From CAYYNP01 sp964472545 (GTDB lineage Bacteria; Planctomycetota; Planctomycetia; Pirellulales; Thermoguttaceae), in NCBI GenBank assembly GCA_964472545.1, contig CAYYNP010000012.1, positions 7,630-71,629 of the forward strand: a DNA stretch of 64,000 nucleotides, written 5' to 3'. The position numbers were made by a program, and so were the translations under genes. The notes beneath the pieces were generated by a model. It was given only the letters and a program-made list of their open reading frames with translations. It was not told where the DNA came from and searched no databases. Each line of letters begins with the position of its first letter. The stretch's first letter is position 1. This document shows positions 25,874 to 38,300 of this stretch, one piece after another.

Positions 25874-25917
25874 ACTGGCCGCCATTACCATTTCGTTGTT
25901 CGTCTCGTCAAAGACAA

Positions 25918-26316
25918 CTACCAGTATGTGTGTATCTTCTGCGCATCAAACACAATATCCGCAGATTTCGAGAGGTTACAGAAATCGCAAAGCAACTGGA
26001 AGTTCGTTGGGTCGTTTGTCCCGGCCTCCGCAAGTGGCAAGATGTGGTCAATGCGCAGATGGTCATTGGTCGTCAGGATACCGCTAAGATCCGTGAAGCA
26101 ACGCTGACATCGACCCTTGTCACGGTGGAACACTGCTCGTTTTAACCATTGTGGTAGGTAGGTCGCTCGTTTGAGTACGCCTGGGCGCTTCAGTGCATAG
26201 TAACACCACGTGGTTGCCGACGCCCAGTTGCCATCGTGTCGGCGGCTGCTAAATGGGAACCTCCAGCAGCGCGTCGACGGCTTCCTTGGCCAGTTCGGTC
26301 TCGGGCTCCTCCGCAC
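25918..26316 (-). CDS. HNH endonuclease, possibly 5'-truncated
   Basis: The C-terminal two thirds is a clear HNH/McrA-type nuclease: RDKGRCQRC, then HLRIDHILPLAEAGTNDPTNF and LLCDFCNLSK, giving two Cys pairs for the structural zinc and the His-Asn-His-type core (DH, N, H/N positions as in the family). The preceding KRATYLPQWLKRAVF helix is typical of these proteins. The start is unsure: the only ATG (26316) lies 67 bases inside the giant gene, and residues 1-30 look non-native (MRRSPRPNWPRKPSTRCWRF, translated from the giant gene in another frame). The gene may have lost its 5' end when the giant gene arrived or expanded. Confidence 0.6.
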   Translation of the reverse strand: MRRSPRPNWPRKPSTRCWRFPFSSRRHDGNWASATTWCYYALKRPGVLKRATYLPQWLKRAVFHRDKGRCQRCFTDLSGILTTNDHLRIDHILPLAEAGTNDPTNFQLLCDFCNLSKSADIVFDAQKIHTYW

Positions 26317-29300
26317 CGCCCTGGCCCACGTCGCTGAGATCCAACATCCGAAACGCCGTGAGGAAGTTGGTCTGGTTGTTGCGTGCCAACAACACGTCGG
26401 TGGTGTTTACCCGCTGGTCGCGGTTGTAGTCGTAGGGCAGGTCGATCTCGGCCGGGTTGAGGAAGTTGCGGGGGTTGTTTCTGGCCAGCAACAGATCGGT
26501 GGCGGTGACCATGGCGTCGGCGTCGCCGTTGCCGGCGTCGGCTACGGCGTTGCCGAAGTAGAAGACATCGTCGGTCGAAAGCTCGAACGGCGCTGCGGCG
26601 ACGGTGACCTCGAGCCACTGCTTGGCGACGGCGTAGTCGGGCCAGGTGATCGTGAAACGGTCGGAGCCGTCGGCACCAGCGCCGCGGCGGAGCGTGACGG
26701 CCTCGGGAGACGGAGCGGAAGCCCACTGGCTCCGCTGGTCGACGTTGCCCGTGCGGAAGCCGAACAGGTCGGTCCACACGTCGGATTCGAGTACACCGTC
26801 ATCAAACTCGGCCGATTTCGCCCAGCCGGCCACGTCGATCATCACCCCGTTGATGCCGCGGTTGTAGTTGGTGTAGTTGGCCGCGGTGGCCGCCTGGCCG
26901 GGCAACAGCGCCGTCTTGTCCGGGGCGATGGCGTCGTCGTCGCCGAGGCCGGCCTGCGGGTCGTCGAACGCCGAGTTGCCGTAGAAGACGTGCCGCCCGA
27001 CGACTTCTCCCCACGGGGCCTCGCGCCGGACGCCGAATTCGACGCCGTCGACGATCTGGCCCGGAGAGAGCGACACGATCTGCCGGCCCATCGACGCTGC
27101 GCCGCTTATCGGCGCCAGAAAGACGTCGGTCAGGCCGTTGGTATCGCCGGGCACAAAGCCGGCGGCGTCCGAGATGAAGACCACGCTGTGGCCGTCGGGG
27201 GCGATGACGGGAAACGGCCGCCGGCCGGCGTCGTCGATCTGCGAGCCGTCGACGCTGAGGCTCAATCGCTGCGTTCGTTGCTCGTGCCGGTCGTAGACGA
27301 AGACGTCGTTGTCGCGGTTGGTGTCGCCGCCGACTAAGCTCGACGAATGGGACGCAAAGGCCACGTAGCGCCCGTCGCCGCTGATCGAGGAATCGGACAC
27401 GTCGGGCACGGAATCGTCGAACGAAAGATCGAGCGACTCGACGGTGCCGGTCTGCAGGTCGTAGACGTAGAGTGGGGAAGCGGCCGCCGGCGAAACGAGG
27501 TTCGTGGCCTCCGACTCGAACGCCACGTAGCGCCCGTCGCCGCTGATGGCCGGTTCGTAGCTGCGGTCGTCGGCCTGCGTGCCGTCGGAGGCCACGCTGA
27601 CTCGCCGGGCCGTTTGCGTTTGGCGGTCGAAAACGAAGACGTCCTCCTTGTCGTTGGTATCGCCCGGCACGAGGTTCGACGCGTAGGACCGGAAGGCGAC
27701 CAGCCGGCCGTCGGCGCTGAGCGAGGGCGTGCTGGAGAAGCTGTCGCCTTGCGAACCGTCGGGGGCCACGCTCGCACACTCGATCGATTGCGTCCGCAGG
27801 TCATAGACGTAGAGCTGCGACTCGCCGTTGGTCACGCCCGCCACGAGGTTCGTCGCCCCCGAGCGGAAGGCCACGCTGCTTCCGTCCGGGCTGATGGCGA
27901 TCGACTCGCTGTAGTCGTTGGCTTCGCTGCCGTCGGAGGTGACGCTGACGCGTTGGGTAACGTCGGTCTGGCGGTCGTGAACGAAGACGTCCCAGTGCCA
28001 GTTGGTATCGTCCGGCGCGAAGTTGTTGGCGCTGGAAACGAAGGCCACGTAGCGGCCGTCGGCGCTGATCGCCGGCTGGAAGCTGCGGCGGTTACCTTGG
28101 GTGCCGTCGGAAGCCACGCTGACTCGCTCGACGGCGCCGGTCTGCACGTCGCAAACGAAGACGTCTTCGCAGTCGTTGGTATCGCCCGGCACGAGGTTCG
28201 CGGCCTCGGAGGCGAAGGCCACGTAACGCCCCTCGGCGCTGACCGCCGCACGGCCGGCTTCCCCGTGGCCTTGCGTGCCGTCGGCGGCGACGCTCACGCG
28301 CCGGACGTTCGGCACCGCCGGATCGGGCAGCGTCTGCTGCCAGCCGTCGGGCGTTTCCACGGCGACCAGATGCGTGCCGTCTACCACGCTGCGAAGCGTA
28401 TAGTTTCCCTCGGCGTCAGTCACGGTGGATCGTTCCGTGGCATCTCGCCGTCCGTTGGCGTTCTCGTCGAGATAGGCCGTCCAGCCCGCCAATGCCGGTT
28501 CGCCCGGATCGCGAAGTCCGTCGCCGTCGAGGTCGCTGAACTGGCTGCCGCGGATTTCGCCCAACACGTCGGCGAAGCGCACATCGAAGCGGTTGCCGGC
28601 CGAGTAGCGCCCTTGCCCGTCGTCGACCATGATGAACATCGCGTTGATCGCCTCGTGAACGGTGATCTGCCCGGTCCAGGTGCCGTCGACCAGCGGCCCG
28701 GTTTGCTGCGGCGTGATCTCGACGCCTTCACCCATGGTCAGCCGCATGCAAGGGAAGGCGTCGGTCACGGCCAAAGGCGGCGCGTTGCCGGGCGACCAGT
28801 CGAGCGGATCGCCGAAATCGCCGTCGGCGCGAGCGTAGATCGTGCGGTTTGGCCCGTCCATGAAGTCCCACATGATCTCGCCGTCGGTCGATTCGTGGGA
28901 ATTGTTGAAACTGAAGTCGATCAGCAAGTTGTCGGTGCCGTTGTGCTCGAACGGCCGCGAGAACGCGAACTCGACCCAGCCGACGGCGTCGAGCGTTGCG
29001 TCGCCGCGGTAGACGGTCGTCCAGCCGCCGGTCTGCAGGGCGGGTTCGGTGTATTCGCTCAGCGTGGTGTGCTTGATGCGGATGGTGAAGTCGTGCAGCG
29101 TGTCGCCGGGCAGCTCGGCCACGTCGAGCGACAACCCGGTGATCGGCGAACGGCCGAAGAGCGAGCCACCGGAAACGATCGTCTGCACGCGGCTCTGCTG
29201 GCGCGAGGCGTCGACCAGCCGCGACCAAGTGTCGATGTAGTCGCTGCCGCCGAAGGAGACCCCCGCGTCGGGGCCGACTCCTCGAAGCTGCAAGGGGCCC

Positions 29301-32300
29301 TGGAAATCGGTCATCACGTTGCCGGCGGCGTCGACGGCGGTGATCGTCACGTCGAAGGGCACGTCGACCACCTGGGCCGAGTAGACAGGGCTGACGAGGA
29401 ACCGATCGACGGCCAACTCGTCGACCGCAAACGTGTTGCTCAGCCCGGCGTGGCCGCTGCCGTCGTCTGCCCGCAGAACCATCTCGTCGGCCGCTTGCGG
29501 CACGCTCACCTCACCCGTCCACGTGCCGCCGGCCAGCGAAATCCGCCGGGGCATAACGGCCACGGGCATCGACGTGGAGGCAAACGGCAGCGTCAATCCT
29601 CGGTTGACCGTTCCCATGCTGGGCACGCCGATCACCCAATCGCTGGCGTCGTCGAGGTCCACGTCGCCGATCCGCTGATAGGTCACACTCTCATCCGGCA
29701 GCGACACGACCGGGTCGCCTTGCCAGCAGTCGGGCAACACGTCGATCGGGGCGGCCACGTCCGCCGGGTCCAATTCCGAAGCGGCCACGAAGTCGACCGC
29801 CTCGCCGTCGGCGCCCAGCAGCAACACGCCGACGCCGCCTTCGTCCGCCCGCCAACTGATGTTGTCGCCCGTATAGAAGTGCGGATACACGCCCGGCGCG
29901 TCGCCCCTTTGCTCGACCAGGAAGACGCCGCCCGGCGTACAGATCGAACCCGGCGGGAGCGTCAGCGCCGGCAACGGGTCGTTGCCCGAGGGGCGGTCGT
30001 AGAGCAGCACCTGCCAGCCGGAGAGGTCAACCGCCGTATCGCTCACGTTGGTGAACTCGACCGCATCCGGCGAGCCGGCGCGGATCTCGGAGATCACCAC
30101 CGTGGGGGCGATTCCGTTGCCCGTCCATCCGCTGAGGTCTACGAAGCCGTCGAAATCGGTCTTTGTGTAGCCCTCCGCATCGACCGCCGTGACCGTCACC
30201 GAAAACGGCGCGTCGGCCCGTTGCGGCGAGTCGATCGTAGTGAACTCGAAGCCGTCCAGCGGGCCGACGATTCGCCGGTTGCCGAAGTCGACGTCCTCGA
30301 CGGTCTCTGCGGCGCCGAGCACGACGGTATGCGTGCCGAAGGGGCCGAGTTCCGTTACGAAGACGTCGGATTCGTGGTTGGTATCGCCCGGCGTGAGATT
30401 GTCGGCAAACGACTGGAAGGCGAGGAAGCGGCCGTCGCCGCTCAAGGCCGAGTAGAAACCCGCCCCGTTGCCCTGCGAGCCGTCCAGTGCGACGTTCGCC
30501 CGCTGCATGATGCCCGTCTGCCGATCGAAAACGAAGACGTCGTCCTCGCCGTTGGTATCGCCCGGCACCAGATTGGTCGCCCCCGAGTAGAACGACACGA
30601 AGCGGCCGTCTCCACTGATGGCGGGCAAGTAGCAGTCGGCGTTGGCTTGCGTGCCGCCGGTAGCCACGCTCACGCGCTGGACGGTCTCGGTCTGCCGGTC
30701 GTAAACGAAGACGTCGCGATGGCCGGCGGTGTCGCCGGGCGCGAAGTTCGTGGCGTCGGACTGGAAGGCGACGCATCGGCCATCGGCACTCATCGCCAGC
30801 CAGCTCCCGCTGCCACGATCGCCTTGCGAGCCGTCGGAGGCCACGCTCACCCGTTGGGTGGTTGCCGTTTGCCGGTCGTACACAAAGACGTCGGGCCGCT
30901 CGTTCGTATCCCCCGGCACGAGGTTCGACGCTTCCGAGTAGAAGGCTACGTATCGGCCGTCGGCGCTGATCGAGGCGTTTCGGGAGAATGCGTCGGCTTG
31001 GGTGCCGTCGGACGCGACGTTCACCCGTTGCGCGGTGCCCGTCTGCCGATCGCGAACGAAGATATCGGCCGTACCGTTGGAGTCTCCCGGCACGAGATTC
31101 GTGGCGTAGGACCAGAAGGCGACAAAGCGGCCGTCGGCGCTTAGCTCGGGGCCGTGGCTCTCCCGATCGCTTTGCCGGCCGTCGGAGGTCAGGCTCACGA
31201 TCTCCGTCACGCCGGTCGCCAGGTCTCGCAGGAAGACGTCGCTGGCCCCGTTCTCGTCGCCGGGCACGATGTTCCAGGCGTCGGAGGCAAAGGCCACGTA
31301 ACGGCCGTCGGGACTGATCGTGCCATGATGAATCGAATCGGTGCCCGGTGCGCCGTCGAACGTCGTGCTCACACGCTCGATCGTGCCCGTCTGCCGGTCG
31401 TGGAGGTAGATGTCCAGCGTGTGATCGGTGTCTTCCGGCACCAGTTGGGCGTGCGACTTGAAGACCACGTAGCGTCCGTCGGCGCTGATCGACGGTTGGG
31501 AACTTCTGCCGGCCGCCGACGAGCCGTCGAAGGCGAAGCTGACGGTCTCGACGCCGATTGGTGGCGTCTGCGGGGCCGTTTGAACCCAGCCCGGCTGCGG
31601 CGTCTCGGTCACGGTGTAGGTGCCCGGCACGAGGTCCGTGAAGGCGTACTCGCCGGACGGGTCGGTGACGGCCGTCAACGGCGGGGCGGCCGTGAGCACG
31701 TTGTCCAGCACGACGGTCCAGCCTTCCAGGCCCGGCTCGCCGTCGTCCCGCGTGCCGTCGCCGTCGAGGTCGTGGAACGAGTTGCCGCGGATCTCGCTCT
31801 GGCCCGGGACGACGTTGAACCGGTTGCCGAAATCGAGTCCCTCGAGCATTTCGCCCGGGGCCAACGCGACCAAGTAGCTTCCCGGCGGAACCACCTCGGG
31901 GTCGGTGGCGACGAAGATGTTGGCGCGATCGTTCGACTCCCCGGCCACGAGGTTGTTGGCGTAGGACTTGAAGATCACGGCGCGGCCGTCGGCGGTAATC
32001 GACGGCGGTCCGGTGACGTCGTCCGGATCGGAGCCGTCGAGCCCCACGTTCACGCGGCGGACCGTTTCCGTCTGGCGGTCGTAGACGAACACGTCCCAGT
32101 CGTCGTTGGTGTCGCCGGGCACCAGGTTGTCGGCGTCGGACTGGAAGGTCACGAAGCGGCCGTCGCCGCCGATCGCCGGATGGCGGCTGTAGCCGTTGCC
32201 CTGCGAGCCGTCGGAGGCCAGGCTGACCCGTTCGGTCGTGCCCGACTCGAGATCGTGTACGAAGACGTCCCACTGCTCGTTGGAGTCGCCGGCGACCAGA

Positions 32301-35300
32301 TTCACCGCGGCGGAGGAGAACGTCACGTAGCGTCCGCCGGTCCCGATGCTGGGCATGATGCTGTGGCCGACGGCCTGCGCGCCGTCGGAGGTCACGCTGA
32401 CCCGCCGCGTGGTGCGCGTCTGCCGGTCGAAAACGAAGACGTCGTGATCGCCGTTGGTATCGTCCGGCACCAGATTCGTCGAACTCGACTCGAAGGCCAC
32501 CAGGCGGCCGTCGCCGCTAATCGACGGATAGCGGCACTCGCCGTCGCCTTGCGAACCATCGAAAGCCGCACTGATCCACTCCACGCCGCCGCTCTGGCGG
32601 TCGTAGACGAAGACGTCGCGCATCTCGTCGGTATCCTCCGGCACGATGCCCGGGGCGTACGAGGCGAAGACCACGTAGCGGCCGTCGGCGCTGAGCGTGG
32701 GAGACACGCTCTCCCGGTCCGGATGTTTGCCTTCGGACGGTACGTCGATCCGCTCGACGTCGTCGGTGAGCCGGTCGTAGACGAACATGTCGCGCTGGCC
32801 GTTGGTGTCGCCGGCGACCAGATTCGAGGCGTCGGAGTAGAAGACCACGTAGCGGCCGTCGGCGCTGAGGGCGGGCACGAGACTGTCGTCGTTGGCATCG
32901 GTGCCGTCCGGTGCCACGCTCACCCGCTCGAGCGAACCGGTCCGGCGATCGCGGACGAAGATGTCCCACTCGCGTGTGGCGGGGTCGTCCTCGGGCACGA
33001 GATTCGCGCCCGGCGAGGCGAACGCCACGTGATGCCCCTCGGCACTGATCGCGGGGCTCCAGGGCGAACTTGACCCCAGCGAACCATCCCGGGCCAGGCT
33101 GACGATCTCGATGCCGTTAGGGTTGGGGGCCGTCTGTTGCCAATCCTCGCGGGGCACTTCGCGCACGCGGTAGTCGCGCGGCTCGAGATCCTCGAAGGCG
33201 TAGCCGCCGTCGGCGCCAGAGACGGTCACCAGTTCGCCGGGGCTTAGGCCGCCGTCGCCGTCGTCGTCGAGGAAGATCGTCCAGCCCTCGATACCCGGCT
33301 CGGCGTCGTCCCAAACACCGTCGCCGTCGAGATCGTTAAACGCGCTGCCGCGGATTTCGCCGCCGAGTTGCAGGTTGCCGAAATCGACGTGCCCGACCGT
33401 CTGCCCTTGCCCGACGACCACCGTATGGGTGCCCGGCAGCGTGAAGTCCAGGTCTCGTACGAATACGTCGTCGTGGCCGTTGGCGTCGTCCGGCGTCATG
33501 TTGGTGGCGCGCGTGCGGAAGGCGACGTACTTACCGTCCGGGCTGATCGAGCACCAGGCACTCGAGTCGTCCCCCTGCGAGCCGTCGTCGGCCAGACTCA
33601 CTAGCCGCGTGCTCTCCGTATGGCGGTCGTAGACAAAGACGTCCCACTCGTCGTTCGTATCGCCCGGCACGAGGTTCGTGGCGCGGCTGTGGAAGGCCAC
33701 GTAGCGGCCGTCGGGAGTGATCTGGGGCACGCCGCTGTAGTCGTTGGCCTGCGTGCCGTCGGCAGCCACGCTGATCCGCTCGACAGCGCCGGTCTGACGA
33801 TCGCGGAGGAAGATGTCTCGCGTTTCGTTGGTGTCGCCGGGCACCAGGTTGGTGGCGTCGGACGAGAAGACCACGTAGCGGCCGTCGGCGCTGATCGACG
33901 GCTTGCTGCTGACGCCATTGCCCGGCGAGCCGTCCGGTGCCACGCTCACGCGCTCGATCACGTCGGTCTGCCGGTCGTAAACGAAGACGTCGTCCGACGG
34001 ACTCGTATCGCCCGGCACGAGGTTCGTCGACTGGCTGCGGAAGGCCACGAAACGGCCATCGGCGCCGATCGCGGGATAGTAGCAGTGGTCGTTGGTCGGT
34101 GTGCCGTCGGACGCCAGGCTCACGCACTCGGTGATGCCCGTCTGCCGATCGTGGACGAAGATGCCCGAGGTGTCGGGGCTGTCGGCCACCAGGTTCGTCG
34201 CGGCCGACCAGAAGGCGACGTAGCGGCCGTCTGCGCTGAGGCGGACGTCCTCGCTGCGATTGTCTGCGGGCGAGCCGTCGGGAGCCCGGCTGACGCACTC
34301 GAGCGTTTCGGTGTGCCGGTCATACACGTAGACGTTTCCGAAGCCGCCGCCGGGGCCCGGCATGAGGTTGTTGGCCAGCGACTCGAACGCCACGTAGCGG
34401 CCGTCGGCACTGATCGACGGGTAGCGGCTGCCGCCGTTGGCCTCTGCCCCGTCGTAGGCCAGGCTCACTCGCTGCGTGGAGCCCGTCTGCCGGTCGTAGA
34501 CGAAAATGTCGCTGTGGTCGTTTGTATCGGCGGGCACGACGTCGGACGTATTCCATTCCGAATCGAAGGCCACGTAACGGCCGTCGGCGCTGATCGACGG
34601 CATCAACAGGTCTTCTTCCACGTTCAACTCGTCCCACGCCCGGCTGACGCGCTCGGTGCGCTGTCCGAATCCCGGTGCCGGCAACGTCTGCTGCCAGCCG
34701 TCGCGGGCGACTTCCCGCACGCGGTAGTCGCGAGGGTCGAGATTCTCGAACGCGTAGCTGCCGTCGGCGCCGGTAACGGTCACCAGTTCGCCGGGGCTGA
34801 GGCGGCCGTCGAGGTCGTCGTCGAGGAAGATCGTCCAGCCTTCGAGGCCCGGTTCCGTGTCGTCCCAAACGCCGTCGCCGTCGAGGTCGTGGAACTTGCT
34901 GCCGCGGATCGAGCCGGCGGTGGCCTGGGATTCGTAGGGGCCAAGATCCACGGTATCTGCGACGATCCGGGAATGGCCGTCGATATCGACGAGAAGCCAA
35001 CTCGGTACGGCCGCGTTGTCGCCGGCGTCGATCGCGGGTGAGCCGGGCAACAGCCGCAGGTCGTCGTCCGCGGTGCCCACGACGTCGTCGGGCCCGTTGG
35101 CGTCGACGAACCGCGGGTCGACGTCGAGGTTGCCTTCGCCCGGCCAGCCGCCGCGGACGTTGCTGTGGGTGATCGAGATCGCCGTCTCTTCGTTCTTCCA
35201 GATCACGTCGTCCGCTTCCCACAAGATGCAGTTGGTTGCTTGCAGACTGCTCGGCGGGTCGTTGCGATACGCGTAAAACCCCAGCGAGCTGCCCCCGACG

Positions 35301-38300
35301 CCGGCCGTGTTTCCGGCGAACGTGCAGTTGGTCAGCGTGGGGCTGCTTTGGTTGTTCATGATCGCGCCGCCCTCTTCGGCGGAGACGTTGCCGCTGAACA
35401 GGCATCCGATTACCACCGGGCTGCTCGACCAGTTGCAGATCGCCCCGCCGCCGAAGTCGCTGGCCACGTTGGCCAGGAACGTGCAGCCGACCAGCAGCGG
35501 ATCGCTTCGCCAGACGTTGATCGCGGCGCCGTACTCCTCAGACGCGTTCTCTACAAACGTGCAGCCGGTGATCGTGGGGTTGGAATCCCGGATTTCGATC
35601 GCGCCGCCGGCAAAGGCACGGCTGTTGCTAAACGTGCAGCCGGTGAGCGTTGCGTCGACGCCGCCCGTGAGGTACAGCCCGCCGCCGTGGTCCTCGGCCC
35701 GATTCTCCGACAGCGTACACTCGCTGAGCGTGAGACTGCCTTCCTCGCTGTAGATCCCGCCGCCGGAGCGCGCCGTGTTGGCCTGGATCGTGCAGTTCTC
35801 GAAGCTCGGCGCCGCGCCGCACCAGGCGTAGACCGCGCCGCCGAATTCGGTGGCGGCGTTCTCCAGAAAAGTGCAATTCACGAGCACCGGCTCGCCTTCG
35901 CAGTCGACGAGCATCCCGCCGCCGCGGGTCGCCGTGTTGTTGGCGATCGTGCAGTCGGTCAGCGTCGGATAGGCGCTCTCGTTGAGAAACAGGCCGCCAC
36001 CGCGCAACGCGGACGTGTTGCCGGTGATCGTGCAGCCGCTGAACGCGGGAAAGGTCTCTTCGTGCAGGAACACTCCGCCGCCGTTGCCGACGGCATCGTT
36101 GCCGGTAATCGTGCAGTCGATCAGGGTGGCAGATGCGTATCGTGCGACGTAGAGCCCGCCGCCGCCGGAGAAGATCGTCGAGTTCTCCGCGATCGTACAA
36201 TTCTCGAGGCGTGCAGAGCTTTCTTCGTCGCAGTAGACCCCGCCGCCGCGCTCCGCCAGATTGCCGACGATCACGCAGTTGCTCACGGTCGCCGAGGAGC
36301 CGCCCCCGAAGAGGATGCCCCCGCCTTTGGTCAACGGCGGGCCTTCCGGGCCGAATCGGCTCCCGGTTCCTCCGGTGAGCGTGAACCCGTCGAGCACCGA
36401 GGTCTCGCCCTTGCCGTCGAAGATCACCACGCTGGCCTGGCCGGGGTCCGTCGGCGTCGGGCTCATCCGCACCGTGGTCTGCTCGGGCCCGCTCGGCGCG
36501 CGGACCTCGATTGCCTTGCCGAGGAAACTCAGCGGTTCCGCGATGCCGTATTCTCCCGCTCTGACCAGCACGATGTGGCCGTCGGCCGCCAGATCGATGG
36601 CCTCTTGGATGCTATCGAACGGATGGGCCGGGCTGCCGTCCTCCAGCGGGTCGCTCAACTGCGGATCGCCCGGGCCGGGATCGTGCGGGGCGTCGTCGTC
36701 GACGTACAGCACGCCCAGCGTTGGCAGAGACTCATACGCCCCCATGTCGACCGTGCCGCCGGCGATCCGCGGATTGCCGGCGAGATCCGTAACCAGCCAA
36801 CTCGGCACCGCCGCATTGTCGCCGACGTCGACCGAGGGCGACCCGGGCAATAGCCGCAAGTCGTCGTCGGCCGTGCCGAAGACGTCGTCGGGTCCGTCGG
36901 CGTCGGCGAACAGCGGATCGGCGTCGAGATTCCCGACGCCTTCGATGCCGCCTTCGACGTTGCTGTACGTCACGTCGGCCCCGTAGGCCTGCGTGCCCGC
37001 GTTGCCCCAGAGGATGCTGTTGGTGAGGGTTGTCGTCCCTTCCTGGCTGGCGATTCCGCCGGCGGCGACGTAACCGCCCGGGTGTATGGGGGCCGTGTTG
37101 CCGGTGAACGTGCAGTTGATGAAGGTGGGGTAATACTCCAGGTTGTAGACGGCCCCACCGTCACCGTAGTCGCCCACGGCCGCGTTGCCGGTGAAGGTGC
37201 AGTTGGTGACGATCGAGTAGCCGGGCACCATCGCGCCGCCGTATTCGGCCGCGTTGCCGCGAAAGACGCAGTTGGTGACCGTCGGGCCCCAGGAGTCGTT
37301 GTACATGCCGCCGCCGCTGCCGTTGGTGGCGTTGCCGGCGGTGATCGTGAACCCGTCGAGCACGGCCGTGGCGTCGGTGTTCATGCCGGTCACCACGTGA
37401 TAGGCGTTGTCGTTTCGCGAGGCGTGATCCGCAGCCGTTTGCGGCGCGTCGTCTCCGTGCAGATCTCCGCTGAGCACGGTCTCGTTCGCAGCCGGGGCCC
37501 GTTGGGCGAGGCTCGTTTCGCCGCCGGCGAATCCGCCCAACAGCGCCACCTCTTTCACCATTTGGAAGGTCGCGCTGCGCGGATCGTCCGGCATGCTCCG
37601 CACGGTCGGCAGATAGGTACCCGCCGCGACCCAGATCTCGTCGACGGTGCCGCTGAGATAGGCGGCGTCCAGGGCGGCTTGCAGGTCCGTAAAGGCATCG
37701 ATCCAACTCGTGCCGTTGCCATCTTCGGCCGCATCGGCGTCGACGAACAGCCGCGAGGGCGGGGCCGGATCGCCGGCGTATTCATACGCGCCCATGTCGA
37801 CGATCGGCGACGTACCGCTGCCCGTGTCTGCCGTGAACGGATCGTCGACGAACCGCGGTAGGCCGTCGAGGTCGAACGCGGTGGCGGGGGCGGATGCGTT
37901 GTCGCCGGCGTCGATACACGGCGAGCCGGGCCGAAGCTGCAGCAGGTCGTCGTCGCTGCCGGGGACGTCGTCCATGCCGTCGACGTCGATGAGCATCGGG
38001 TCGACGTCGAGGTTGCCCTCGCCCAGGAAGCCGCCGCGGACGTCGCTGTACGTAACGGTGATCGTGGAATCGTCGTTGTCTTGGATCTCCCCGTCCTCGT
38101 TCCACAAAATACTGTTGCGGACGGTCGCCGTGCTGGGCTCGCCGGAAGAATCGAAGGTGATCGCCGCCCCGTGGGAACTGGCGACCAGCGTGCAGTTGGC
38201 CATCAGAAGTTGGGTGGGCACCGCGTTGTAGACGGCCGCGCCCGCCGGTGCCACGTTTCCGTCGAACGCGCAGTTGTCCAGTTCGATGACTTCGGACCAG

